Shown here: piece by piece, positions 22,640 through 35,084 of the stretch
How positions within the stretch are numbered: position 1 is the first letter of the stretch
Layout: each line of letters starts with the position of its first letter
Assembly (NCBI RefSeq): GCF_034190915.1
Contig: NW_026947688.1
Span: 62,001-126,000, forward strand
Direction of reading: 5' to 3'
Length of the DNA stretch: 64,000 nucleotides
DNA from: Cavia porcellus
Taxonomy: Eukaryota; Chordata; Mammalia; Rodentia; Caviidae
The notes under the pieces: generated by a model
What the model saw: the letters and a program-made list of their open reading frames with translations, nothing else
The model's database searches: none
Told to the model about the DNA's origin: nothing
Program-made: the position numbers and the translations under genes

Positions 22640-22715
22640 ATTAGCAGTGCTGAAATTGAGCCCAGGGCCTCATGCCTAGTAAGCAAGTATTGTATCATGA
22701 GCTCTCTCCCCAGTT
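22640..22715 (-). repeat. Older ID-like SINE, antisense
   Basis: The text 'agtgctgaaattgagcccag', 'ggcctcatgcctagtaagca' and 'gagctctctccccagttcc' is a typical antisense ID body, more diverged than its neighbour at 22492. Confidence 0.65.
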
Positions 22716-22850
22716 CCTGACTCACTCTTAAATAACTGAATATGGCAGAGGTTATGTGATGGTACTACTAAGGTTCACACAAAATAACTGTGACCAATCT
22801 CCTGATCTTTTCATTTGTTCTCCCCAGTATGGTGGGTTTCTTTCTTTTTT

Positions 22851-22852
<2 letters not shown>

Positions 22853-22892
<40 letters not shown>
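22853..22892. repeat. Poly(T) tract of 40 bases
   Basis: Forty consecutive T with T-rich sequence before it. It would fit the A-tail of an antisense retroposon, but the sequence after it ('ggtccctgtctggatctctg') is not a SINE or L1 end that I recognise. It may be an orphan tail or an expanded homopolymer. Confidence 0.9.
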
Positions 22893-22893
<1 letters not shown>

Positions 22894-25079
22894 GTCCCTG
22901 TCTGGATCTCTGGCTCCAAAGAAGTCACTTCTATCTCTGCAGCTTCCCTGAGGAGAGGCTAATTAATCTTGAGTGAGAAAAGGGAAAACAGACATAGGAG
23001 ATTTAGGCTTTGTCCTGAGTCCTTCCTCTAGACAAAGGACAAAGCCTGAGAGCAAATTCTGCCCGAGTGGCATGTTCACTGAGTATGTAGCTCTATGCAC
23101 CAAACTATTGTGGTAGCAGCCTCAGAAAAGCCTCCTGGATTCCTGATCCACAGCAACTCTTATTAGAACAGAGTATTATCTCATGTATCAGATAGGCACA
23201 GACAGACCTGTCTTGTATCTTTTAATATTTTGCAAATGTATGTTATGACTGGACAAAATTTGTCCTCTCTGCCTTCTTTCACCAATCAATCATTCTGAGG
23301 TTACTGTACAGTGTTTTTATATTTTTAATTAGAATTTCAATTCATAGCTTGCTGTAGTTACTTTATTCATTTAGATATTATTGGATATTCACATTGTAGT
23401 TTTCAGTTCTGAAAACAAAGCTGATGTGAGTATCTTGTGAAATTCTCTTCATGACATAGGAATGGGTGCACAGAATGTTAAGGTAGTCAGATCGGCTACT
23501 GTTAAATTAATTACCAAAATGATTTCTGAAGTAAATATACCACTAGCAATGCAAAAGGAGTCTCCTTCCTCACCAACACGAGTACTCTGACCTAAAAAAC
23601 AAAGTTGGCTCTTAGTGCTCTTCAATACATGAGCAGGGTTTTTCCTTGTGACATGAATATTCACTTATCTGATTACTGATAATGTTAAGAGACATGTATA
23701 GACTGGAAAGGGTCCATATGACTCCCAAGGGCATGTTGAAGGCCTTTAGAAGTGATAGACATGTGAATCCCACAGACGCCTTCTAATCACTGCAGGCTCC
23801 TGCTGAAATCACACTGCATGACCCAGGGAGCTCCGCCTAGTTCTGAGGTTAAGGCCCCATGACCAGGACAGTCTCTGTGAGTTCCCTCACACCTGCTACT
23901 TGACAGAAGGTAGAGGTGGAGGAGCCCCTATCCCAAGGAGGGGGACTTGAGTGACTGCTCCTCTCTACCCATGATATACATATACAATCTGTATAGCCCT
24001 GGAATATGGGAGCTGGTGAGACATTTGAATTAAAATGTGAGTGAAACTGTCCTACATGGGTGTTATAGCTATGGGAAAATGGGCCTGATAACACAAAGTT
24101 GAGCCCACAGCAGATGTGCCAAATTTATTCCAGCCAGCACTGCCTCTATGTGTGACAAGTTCTACAGAAAAGGACAACCTGTGAGCAGATAAGCAGACTT
24201 TGATAAACTTGTTGACAGCAGCAGCTGGGATCAGAGATGCCAGACCAGCAAGGTGCTGATATGGAGAGCATGACCGCACCACAGGGTCTGGGGTCTGTTA
24301 TGTACAGTGTCTGGGGTTGGATAACAGGGAACTAAGAAGCATAACTGGATGCAGCCCCACTTTTATTCAACAGGTAAATGCAGCATTTGGGCACCCCATT
24401 GTGGTGTGGATATGTCTTCACCTGTGTAACTGTGTATCACTGAAAAATGATACAGACATTTGGGGTGGCAACAAGCTCATCGGAGTGATGCCCACTGATT
24501 GGCTTACTGTGGAAGTCTGTGTCAGCTAGGGCTGACATTAACTCTCCCAACACTGACCAGGACACCACCTGGGTATATATATCCACGACACCATCAAATC
24601 CATTATTATGGACACACTGCAATATTGTGAAACTGTTCTATAGGTGCCACCATATTGTACAGATGGCCTGGTGGTTTTCTCTGGTGGCTGTGTTGCTACC
24701 AAGGACAAAAATCGTGGATCTAAACCCTTGTTAATGCAGGGCCCATGTCATTAACTTTACTTGCTAGGCTTGGTGTTGTTCATGGATGAAACTTCTCAAA
24801 TATGAAAGTTGGTTTTGCAAAACCACATGAGCCTTGATTTGGGAACCACAGCCCAAACAAGGTACATGCACTTTATTTCATGTGGAAAGTGGCATTTATA
24901 TTTCTGACCAAAAAGAGATAGGAATAAGAGTCCCTCCAATAAATGTATGTTCACCAGAGACCCCCAGACTGCCACCATGGATCTGCGCCACAACCTGGCA
25001 ACCAAGGACACACTGGACTGCCAGTCAGGCCCACACAATCGGAAACTCCCCAACCTCCTGGACCTAGTATTACAGTTGA
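22893..25079. other. Intergenic sequence with an old L1 3' piece
   Basis: About 23290-23660 reads like an ancient L1 3' region ('ataccactagcaatgcaaaa' and 'cctcaccaacacgagtactc' themes). The rest contains no recognised gene or repeat. The small ORFs at 24317, 24519 and 24834 have no domain. Confidence 0.4.
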
Positions 25080-25707
25080 TCTTTGGCTCTGACCCTTTCT
25101 CCTAAAACCTTGGACTACAGTGCATTACCATGCTGGCTCAATGAGAGACTCAGGAACCCCTCATGCAAACAGAAGGTATCAGCAGGCTCCAGTCAGTGTG
25201 GTGAGTGTACCCCTAAAATAGAGGTCTACAGTTGGTAAATAGGAGCAGTAATGAAGCTCCCCCCACCTACAAGCCCTTGGCAAACCTGGCAAGAGAGTGA
25301 GTAACACTCCACACAGAGAACATAAGACAAGTTGAGTTGTACACCAATAAGGCCTCCCCTCGCTTGGAGAAAATTAAAAGAGCTTATAAAACACACCATG
25401 ACACAATAGGGCCTCCGCTGACACAAACACTATAGACAGGGAGATCTGGTGACCTGCAACAACCTGAAGACATAGCAATAGCAAGAAAAAGATCTATTCT
25501 TTTAGGCTAGTTAGTTCAGGAAGAATATAGGACTCACAAAACAGGCCCTGCAGGAGGAATTCAGGTGACGGGCTCTCTTCTTCGTTTTGGTACCCAGCAA
25601 TTGCACAAACATGAACCACACAAAAGGACCCTAAAATCCACACTGTTTTGGGATTGGAATACCAAATATATACCCAAAGGATGAAAATGACAAGGTGAAT
25701 TGGCAAA

Positions 25708-26670
25708 ATGCAATCTCAAACATCTAGTCCGTCAGGAGCAAGTACAGGTAACACTGAAATAGAGGATCTTAAAAGTCATATACCAGAAATCTCTGGAAAG
25801 ATAGCAACTGAAGTAAAGAGAGAAATCCATGAGGCTATAGCAGAAATCAAATTAGAAAAAATGTCCCATGTAAAGACAGAAATACTACTCTTATTAAACT
25901 AGTTGCACAACATAGCTAGAGAAGAAATAGATTTTAAAAAACACAAGAGCATGGGAAATTGATTGAAACTTTGAATGAATAATGTAGAAAATAAGCAGAA
26001 TCCATGAAACAAGTGCAAGGAGATATCTAAGACAAAAAACTATTGAAACCTGGTAAAGCTATTTATTAGAAGCTGAGGATAGCTTGAGGACAGTGTCATA
26101 CATAGTGATCATGATAGGGTAGAACTTCTAAAAACAACAGAGCAACATGAAATAACAATTCAGTAGCTTCAAGATGATGTGAAGAAAATCATAACAGTAG
26201 TAGACATCAGTGAAGTTACAGGAGTTCATACTAATGACATAACTAAACTATTCAGAGAAATAATAGTAGTACATTTACCAAAGGCAGTAAAAGTCTGATA
26301 TACAAGAAAGTGATGCATACAGACTGTCAAACAGTCACAACCAACATAAATCTACACCCAGATATATAATAATTAAGATTGAGACACACAGCATAGAAAC
26401 ACAATACTGAAAACTGTTAGAAAAAAAGACACAACTCTTCTATCAAGGAAAGCCTATTGGAATCACAGCAGAATTTTCAGCACAAGTCTTCAGGTTAAGG
26501 ATAGGCTTCGTGTGAAGTACTTCATGCCCTACAAGAAAACAACTTTCAGCCCAGAATGACATATCCAGCAAAACTTTCATTCAAATTTAATGGAGAAACA
26601 AGATAGTTCCATGATAAAGAACAACTGAAGAAATTCAGGTCCACCAAACCAACCCTAGAAAGAATACTGA
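25708..26670 (+). pseudogene. L1-1 ORF1 remnant
   Basis: The first 64 codons are open, with a Glu/Lys/Ile-rich sequence (EVKREIHEAIAEIKLEKMSH) suited to a coiled coil as in L1 ORF1p. Downstream the frame is broken, but 'agaatgacatatccagcaaa' and the Lys-rich end can be aligned with the corresponding part of the second L1 at 48810-48990. ORF1p is the RNA-binding chaperone of the L1 RNP. Confidence 0.7.
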
Positions 26671-28571
26671 AAGACATGTTAGATAGAGATAAAAATGACC
26701 ACAATCTCCAGAACAACAGAAAGAAGCCACCAGGCTGGAAAGAAAACTAAACAGTGGAGGAAAGCAGGAGACCAAAGACAGGAACAAAATATGGCAAATT
26801 CAAGCCAGTATATATCAGTGATATACATAAATGTAAATGGGCTCAAATCACCCATCAAAAGAAACAAGTTGACAGAATGGATCAAGAAATAGAATCCCAC
26901 AGTATGCTGCATAAAAGAAACACATCTGACTCAAAAAGAAACTCAATTTAAAAATCAAAGCATGGAAAACAGTTTCCATGCAATAGGAAACCAGAAAAGA
27001 GCAGAGGTAGCTATTCTGTTTGCAGACAAAGTGAAGTTCAAACCTAAAATGATTAAAAGAGTTAATGAAGGCCACTACAAACTTGTATATTGAAAAATAC
27101 AACAGGAAGTATTAACAATTATAAGTATATATACACCAAATATAGAAGCACCAAACTATGTAAGACAAATCCTAATGGAAAATAAGAACTAAACAAACAA
27201 GAACACAATTGCAAAAGGAAACCTTAACACCCCACTGTCACAAAGAGATCAGTCAACTAGACAAAAAGTTAGCAAAGAAATAACAGAACTGAATTGTACC
27301 TATGAGTGAATGGACTTAGTGAATGTTTACATAGTATTGCACTCAACTACATCAGAACATACATTCTTCTCAGCTCTATATAGGCTATTCTCCAAAACAG
27401 ACCATATATTATCCCATAAAATATTTTTAAGTAAATACAAATGGAGCAAAATTATCCCATGTGTATTATGGGACCATAGTGCACTAAAATTGGAAATCAG
27501 TGGTAAAAAGTCTGCAAAACCTGCATAAATACATGGATATTAAATAACAAACTTCTGAACAACCAGTGGGTTACAGATGAAATTAAAGAAGAAATAAAAC
27601 TATGCTTATAATACAATAAAAATGCAGAATAACATATCACAGCCTATGGAACACAAAGCAGTCCTAAGTGGGAAATAAATAGTAATAAGTAGTCACATCA
27701 AAAAATGGAATGAACACAAATACATAACCTAATGCTACATCTCAAGCTTCTAGAAAAGGAAGAGCAAATCAAACCCAAAATTCATAGAAGAGTGGAAATT
27801 CTAAAGATTAGAGAAGAAATTAATGAAATTGAAACAAAAAAAACCGTACAAAAAATAAATGAATCAATGAATTGGTTTTTTGAGAGAATAAAATTGATAA
27901 AATTCTAGCCAAGCTTATCAAGAAAAAAAAACACACAATAAGGACTGAAAGGGAAATCGCCATAGATTCCATGGAAATTCAAAACAACATGAACACCTAC
28001 TTTGAACATCTCTACTCATATAGGGTGGAAAACAGAAGAAATAGACTTCTAGAAACATGTGACCTATCAATGTTCAATGAAGGATATATACCAATTTTTA
28101 ATAACCCAATATCAACTACTTTAATCAAAAGCATGATTAAAAACTTACCAACAAAGAAAAGCCCAGATCCTGCTGGATTCAGGGCTGAATTCCATAAGAA
28201 ATTCACAGAAGATCTGACTCCAATACTCCTTAAACTCTTCAATGAAACTGAAAGGGAAGCAATCCTCCCTAACTCATTCTTGGAAGCAAGTGTCACTCTG
28301 ATACCAAAACCAGAGAGAGATCCAACCAAATAGCGAACTATAGACTAATCCCACTAATAAAAATTGATGTAAAGATTCTCAATAAAATATAGGCAAATAG
28401 ACTGCAGCAAATCATCAAGAAGATTATACAACATAACCAAGTAGCATTTATTCCAGGAATGCAGGGATGGTTCCACATAAACAAACCAGTGAATGTAATA
28501 CACCACATCAACAGAGCCAAAAATACAAATCATGTAATAATTGCAATGCAAGCAGAAAAAGCTTCTGATAA

Positions 28572-30004
28572 CATACAACACCTGTTCATGATAAAAAAAA
28601 CCCTACAGTAACTCAGAATAGACGCTATATTCCTCAATGTCATAAAGACCATTTATTACAAAACTACAGCCAATGTTATACTAAATGGACAAAAACTGAA
28701 AGGCTTCATACTAAAATCAGGACCAAGACAATGATGTCCACTGCCACCACTCCTAGTCAATATAGTTCTGGAAAAATTAGCCAGAGCAATCAGACAAGAG
28801 CGAGAAATAAAAGGAATAAAAATAGGGAAAGAAGAAGTTAAATAATCATTATTTGCAGATGACATGATACTCTACATAGAAGACCCCAAAACTCAATTGA
28901 AAGACTACAGAGGTAACAAACAAATTAAACAAATTAAGCAGAATAGCTGGATACAAAGTCAACATTCACAAAACAATAACATCCCTGTACACAAAAACTC
29001 CATGAGAGAGAAATTATGGAAATGTAGCCTTACACAATAGCATCTAAAAAAATGAAATACTTAGAAATCAACCTAAGAATGTAAAAGTCCTGTATGCTGA
29101 AAATTATACTACTCTGAAAATGGAGATTCAAGGGGATATTGGAAAATGGAAGCATATTTCTTGCTCTTGATTAGGAAGAGTCAATGTTGTGAAAATAGTC
29201 ATACATCCAAAACTGTTATACATATTCAATGCAATCCCAATCAAAATATCATTAACATAACATCAGATCTAAAGAAAATATTTCTGAAATTCATCTGGTA
29301 ACAGAAGAAACCTGAATAACAAAAGCATTTCTGGGCAACAATGGAAAGACAGGAGGCATCTCAATTCCTGACTTGAAATTAAATTACAAAGCCACAGTAA
29401 TAAAATCAGCATGGTACTGGCAAAGAAATAGACCTGAGGATCAATGGAACAGATTAGAAGATGCAAATAATACTACAAAGACACAGAGCCACCTTACATT
29501 TGTCAAAAAGGCTAAACATTTTCACTGGAAAAAGATAGCCTCAAACATAAATGCTATTGGAAACATTGAGTTTACTTGCCAAAGACTGAAACTAGACCCA
29601 TACCTATCACCATACACTAAACTAAAGTCAAAATGGATCAAGGATCTTAATATTAAAAAAGAAACAAAATTTAACTGGAGGACATGGTAGGTAGAAATCC
29701 TGAAGACATAGGACTAGGCAGAGAATTCATGAATAAAACACAACCACATGAGAAATACTTCAAAAAATCAACAACTGGGATCTCATATTACTAAAAAGTT
29801 TTTGTACTTAAACATATATCAAACAAAGTGAAAAAAACCCCACAGAGTCAGAAAGAATCTGGACATAAGACAAAGGACTTGTATGCAGAACATATAAAGA
29901 ATTGAAAAATGTCAAGCCACCAAATTCAAAGACCCCTTCCAAAAGTGGGCATCACAGGTGAGCACTCAGTTCTCAGATGAAGATATACAAATGGAAAATA
30001 AATA
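28572..30004 (+). repeat. L1-1 internal duplication, first copy
   Basis: It begins catacaacacctgttcatga and runs to 'tggaaaataaata' where the second copy starts. It contains the RT active site and the downstream half of ORF2. Offset to the second copy is 1433 bases at the left end and about 1409 at the right end because of small indels. Confidence 0.9.
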
Positions 30005-31413
30005 CATACAACACCTGTTCATGATAATGCCCTACAGTAACTCAGAATAGACACTATGTACCTCAATTTCATAAAGACAATGTATGACAAACCTACAGCC
30101 AATTTTATACTAAATGGACAAAAATGAAAGGCTTCACACTAAAATCAGGAACAAGACAAGGAAGTCCACTATCACCACTCTTATTCAATATACTTTTGGA
30201 AATACTAGCCAGAGCAATCAGACAAGAGTGAGAAATAAAACGAGTAAAATGTAGGAAAACAAGAAGTTATCATTATTTGAAGACAACATGATACTCTGCA
30301 TAGAAGACACCAAAAACTTCATTGAAAGACTACTAGAGGTAATAAACAAATTCAGCAGCATAGTTGGATAAAAGTCAACACTCAAAGATCAATAGCATTC
30401 CTACACACAAGCAAAAAACTCCATGAGAGAAAAATTATGGAAATATAGCCTTTCATAGTAGCATCTGAAAAAATGAAATACTTAGGAATCAACTTAACTA
30501 AGAATGTAAAGTAACTATATGCTGAAAATTATACTACTCTGAAAATGGAGATTCAAGAGAATTTAGAAAATGAAAGGATATTTCTTCCTGTTGGTTAGGA
30601 AGAACCAACATTAAGAAAATGGACATACTTCCAAAACTCTTACACAGATTCAATGCAACCCCAAGCAAAATACCATTAATATAATTACAGATCTAGAGAA
30701 AATATTTCTAAAACTCATCTGATAACAGAAGAAAACTAGAATAACAAAGACGATTATTGGCAACAAGAGCAAGACAGAAGGAATCTCAATTCCTGACTTG
30801 AAACTATAGTACAAAGCCACAGTAATAAAATCAGCATGGTACTGGCAAAGAAATAGACCTGAGGATCAATGGAACAAATTAGAAGATGCAAACACCACTA
30901 CTACAAAGACACAGAGCCACCTTACATTTGTCAAAGGGGCTAAACATCTTCACTGCTAAAAGATAGCCTCATTAATAAATGCTGTTGGAAACATTGAGTT
31001 TACATGCCAAAGACTGAAATTAGACCCATAACTATCACCATACACTAAACTTAAGTCCAAGTGGATCAAGGATCTAAATATTTAAAAAGAAACAAAAATC
31101 TACTGGAGGACAAGGTAGGTAGAAATCTTGGAGATATAAGAGTAGACAGAATTCATGAATAAAATGCAAAGTGCATAGGAAATATTTCAAAGAATCAACA
31201 ACTGGGATCTCATATTACCAAAAGTTTTTATACTTCAAAAGAAATCAGACAAGTAAAAAAACTCACAGACTGAGAAAGCATCTGGATATAAGACCCAGGA
31301 CTTAAATGCAGAACATATAAAGAATTGAAAAACATCAAAGACCCTTTCCAAAAATGAACATCAGAGATGAGCACACAGTTCTAAGATGAAGATATACAAA
31401 TGGCAAACAAATA
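30005..31413 (+). repeat. L1-1 internal duplication, second copy
   Basis: It begins with the same catacaacacctgttcatga and follows the first copy base by base through 'ggcttcacactaaaatcagg', 'caatggaacaaattagaaga' and 'agatatacaaatggcaaaca', then continues into the L1 3' end, which the first copy lacks. The copies differ at roughly one base in eight by eye. Confidence 0.9.
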
Positions 31414-32330
31414 TACGAAGAAATGTTCACCATAACTGGTCATTTGATAAATGCAAATTAAGACAGCACTGAGGTTTCATCTTACTCTGGGAAGAATAGC
31501 TGCCATCCAAAATAAACTGAAACAAACATTGGCGAACATGAAGGGAAAAAGGAACTTCTCCACTGTTGGTGGGAATGCAGACTGGTGAAAGCACTATCAA
31601 AATCAATGTGGAAATTCCTCAAAAACCTAGGATGGAAGTTTCATTTAATCCAGCTATTCCACTCCTGGTTATTTTCCCAGAAAAATTGAAAATATCATGT
31701 CACAGTGATATATGTGCACCCATATGTGGAGCACAGTTGTGATAGCTAAATCTTGGAAACAACCAAACTGCCCATCAACCACTAGTGGATGAAAAAATTG
31801 TATTTTTACACAATGGAATACTACTCAGCTATAGAAAAGGATGATCCTGAGGCCTTTATAGGTAAATGAAGGTAACAAGAATATTCTCATTAGTAAAATA
31901 AATAAGACTCACATTAGAAAATATCACATTGTATCTCTAGTGTAAAAAATAATAAAAACTGACAAAGTAATGGTACCCCAAAATGTATAATAGATATTAT
32001 AAAAAAGAAAGGGAAGAAAAGTGCTCTAAAAGATATACTGGTATGTATAATTTGTAGGATAGATGACCATATTACTAAATTTCTGTTAGATCATTAGACA
32101 GGAGGGTTTGCACTGTCAATGTTTCAGTGTTCAGCGACTTTTTATGCTTTGTTTTTGTAACTATAACAACTATTTTTAAGACAACAATACATAATGTATC
32201 AACTAGTAATTTTATGATGTTAATTTTTTTGAATTCTATATTCTATACCTTTTTGCTTTTTTGTATTTTGTTTCTTTTAATTTTGTTTTCTTTCTTTAAA
32301 TAAAAAAAATTAAAAATGAAAAAAAAAAAG

Positions 32331-35080
32331 TAATGGACCTGGAGTTTTGTGCCTTTGATTCCTTGAAGCAGGACCTGCTCATGCAGTGGTAGGAATCCTT
32401 GGGATCCATCTAGCTGTGCATGGCCATAACCTGCACTGCGATGGGATTAGTGGTACTGTGCTGTACCTTTACTGTTGTCAAGTTCTTTGCATATGTGAAT
32501 CCACCCTATGAGTCACTTACAATAAGCACATTTTCCCTGATTTTTGAGTTGGTGGAATGAGAAAAAACAATGCATATTGTTTCAATATCAAAGGGTATGA
32601 GGACCTGTATGGACCTCACCCAACCGATTGGCATGTGCACACCATGGACACAGTTATATAAGCATGAGTTAACATAGACAGCCATGAATGTGCTCAGGTT
32701 TATGACAGTATACAAGAAATAATGCCTGAGGATGACTGATATATACAGGCTGGATAACAAAGATGCTTGCTTACTACCATTGCCAATGTTGGCTGTGTGT
32801 GGTTTCTTCTCCCTGGGGTTCTTACACACTAAAATACCCACTCACCTCCCTAACTCTGAGAAAATATCATACCACAGACACAGGGCACTTTAATACCCCA
32901 CAAAACTAAACTCCCTGTGCCCTGTTCCAAGACAATCATCACATCCAAAGGCTCAATTCTCTGTTGGGATACAGCTTAAGAATGTAGACCGAGTTTTATG
33001 CCTGTGTCTTGGTGATCACTTCCTAAGCCCTGTGATGGACATTTGCCCCACTTCCATCCCTCCTCTGTACCCCACAGGGCATTAATATTCCCAAATGTTC
33101 TGACCTGGAAGTGGAACAAAGCTCCCCTAGCAGCAGACGTGCAGTTCTCGAGCAGTTTGGTCGGACCATGGTCTGAGGTGAGTCAGTCCCAGGCTGTAGG
33201 ACAGGGCAATACGGTCCATTGGCCCCTCTCTCACATGGGTGGAGCTACTTGCCAGCATATCTTAGCCTCCCCTGATCCTTGAACACATGGAGACTCATTT
33301 TTCCTGTGTATCATAGTGTGTTAAACCCAGGCACAGTATTAACGCATGGTAGGGAGAACCCATGTCCAGCACAAACCCTCCTGAAGGCAGATCCCCATGT
33401 ACACTGCAAGACATCTGTTCTTAATATGTGGCACCACATTGTAGCTGAGTGCTCGGAGGGAGAGCACAAAGCAAGGGCAGGATCGGGTGCTATGGAACCC
33501 ATAGAGTTGGGCAGCCCTTCTCAGATATGTGTAGACCCCAGTGTCTGTCAAGATATAGGGATGGCCCTCTTGAATAGCTAGGGATATCCCTGACTGGGGG
33601 TGTTGGGTCAGGGTGGCAGTGAACACTGGCTATGTCTGGCAGCCACGTTGGGCAACACAGAGTGTGTACCACTGCCCCATGCCCAGGACATCCTCCCACA
33701 AGGTCATTCTTTTGTCATTCCCCTACCAGACTCTGTATACCCAGGATCCCCATTTCCACTCCAATCTTCACTGGACCTTTGAATGCAGTCACAGGAGGAG
33801 GCAATGCACATGTAGCTTCCCAAAATCCAGTGTCAGTGGTGTCTGCTGTCACCCAAAAGTTATTGTGGGTAACAAAATCACTGAGTGGTGTCCATCACTG
33901 AGTAACTTAGGGCCTTTTTCTAATCTTCCTTCTTCCATTCCCTCATTCCTCAGGCATCCCTCCCTCCTCCTTCTATACTCTGTTCTCCTAAGAGCACACA
34001 GCTGCGCTTGTGCTAGCCCTGGCTGGCCTAGGAGCTGCTCTATGCCCCTTCCATCCTTTTTTGTCCCAGAGAGAATCCTGTTCCCACAAGTATTGGTTAT
34101 CACCTAGAACAAGCTTAATCCAACCTGTGTTGCACTTGGCCCAAGGCCTAAGATTGAGGTTCCTAAAAGTCCTTAATGTTGGCTCACAGCTCTAGAAGTT
34201 CACAGAATATGGTGGTTAGCATAGAGGTCTGAATGTCAGTCTGGAAAGTCCAATCTGTGGAGCATCTAAGGAACTGATCTAAACTGTGAGTTGCCATGTG
34301 ATGCATGTGTATCTGGATATGTGGGGAGACAAATGCAGATGCTCCTGTCTGGCAGAATCCAAGTAGAAACAGTAACTTTGAAATAGCTCCTGTAGGATGA
34401 GCAGAATTGGATCTGGCCAGTGAACAAAATCTGTGTGCACCAGACCTTGAAGCAGGATCCTGAGATCTGGACCGCACACTGGAAGGAAGGGAAATATGGG
34501 TGCCCAAGCCAAACTGTGTCTGGGGACAAATTCTTCCCAACTGTTACAGTACATCTCTGTTCTGTCCCAAGACCAAATGATCATGGTATAAGGCCTGGAA
34601 TTGTCATCACCCTGTTATTGGTATATCTCTGGGCCCCTCAGGAGTGGACAGCACCTGGAAAGGAGAAGGCCCAAGGCTCAAATGTTCATAATGTACCTCT
34701 CAGTGACCGACCCTCAAGTAAGGTGGTCATGGCCATTGTCATCTCTTTTTTTTTCTGGCCAGCTAGTTGCCAGGCACTGCTCTGTTCTCACTTTCCTGCT
34801 CATTGGATCATGAGGGAAATACCTAGTGTTCCATTCCTGGTGTCCATGAGAATTTAGTCAAGTGTGGTGGGGTGTGATCAGCAATGGGGCAGCTGAGTTT
34901 TGAGTGGCCACGGAGTTGGGCAAGAATCCCAGACATTTCCTTCCCCACCACATTGATGTGGGTATCTTGGTGTATAAAGCAGGGTTCCTTTCAATTAACT
35001 GGCACATTTTACTACATCTTTCCATCTCATGATAATTTACTGAAAACTGTCTATATGTGACACAGTATGTCACATATAAA
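32331..35080. other. Intergenic sequence between L1-1 and duplication unit B
   Basis: No gene or clear repeat is recognised. ORFs at 33613-34107 and 34420-34857 are the longest but have no motif, overlap ORFs in other frames and lack a partner elsewhere. Splice-like signals are not convincing. About 32630-32690 weakly resembles 10320-10370. Confidence 0.4.
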
Positions 35081-35084
35081 AGTA

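Larger units (their letters stand above)
26780..31960 (+). pseudogene. L1-1 ORF2 remnant (endonuclease / reverse transcriptase)
   Basis: The order is EN start (about 26800), EN body, RT fingers/palm with 'KKSPDPAGFRAEFHKK' at about 28150, and the RT active-site block at 28846-28875, where SLFADDMILY is preserved (FADD at 28852-28863). A second, duplicated RT segment follows in which the same block reads FEDN (30276-30287), so its catalytic Asp pair is lost. The C-terminal region is in 31430-31960. Many in-frame stops are present. Confidence 0.9.
25080..32330 (+). mobile_element. Large inactive L1 element (L1-1), sense
   Basis: A LINE-1 retrotransposon runs from a putative 5' UTR (about 25080-25700, end uncertain) through ORF1-like and ORF2-like sequence to a 3' UTR and A-rich tail (32297-32330). 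ORF2 pieces include an endonuclease-start-like NVNGLKSPIKRNKLTEWIKK (about 26832-26892) and reverse transcriptase blocks. All frames are broken by many stops and frameshifts, so it cannot move. It contains an internal duplication of 1.43 kb (28572-30004 and 30005-31413). No target-site duplication was found by eye. Confidence 0.93.

Noticed and set aside
27971..28333. 120-codon ORF as a cellular gene
   Set aside because: It is part of the L1 reverse transcriptase ORF.
33613..34107. 164-codon plus-strand ORF
   Set aside because: No recognised motif, several overlapping ORFs in other frames and no splice or promoter context.
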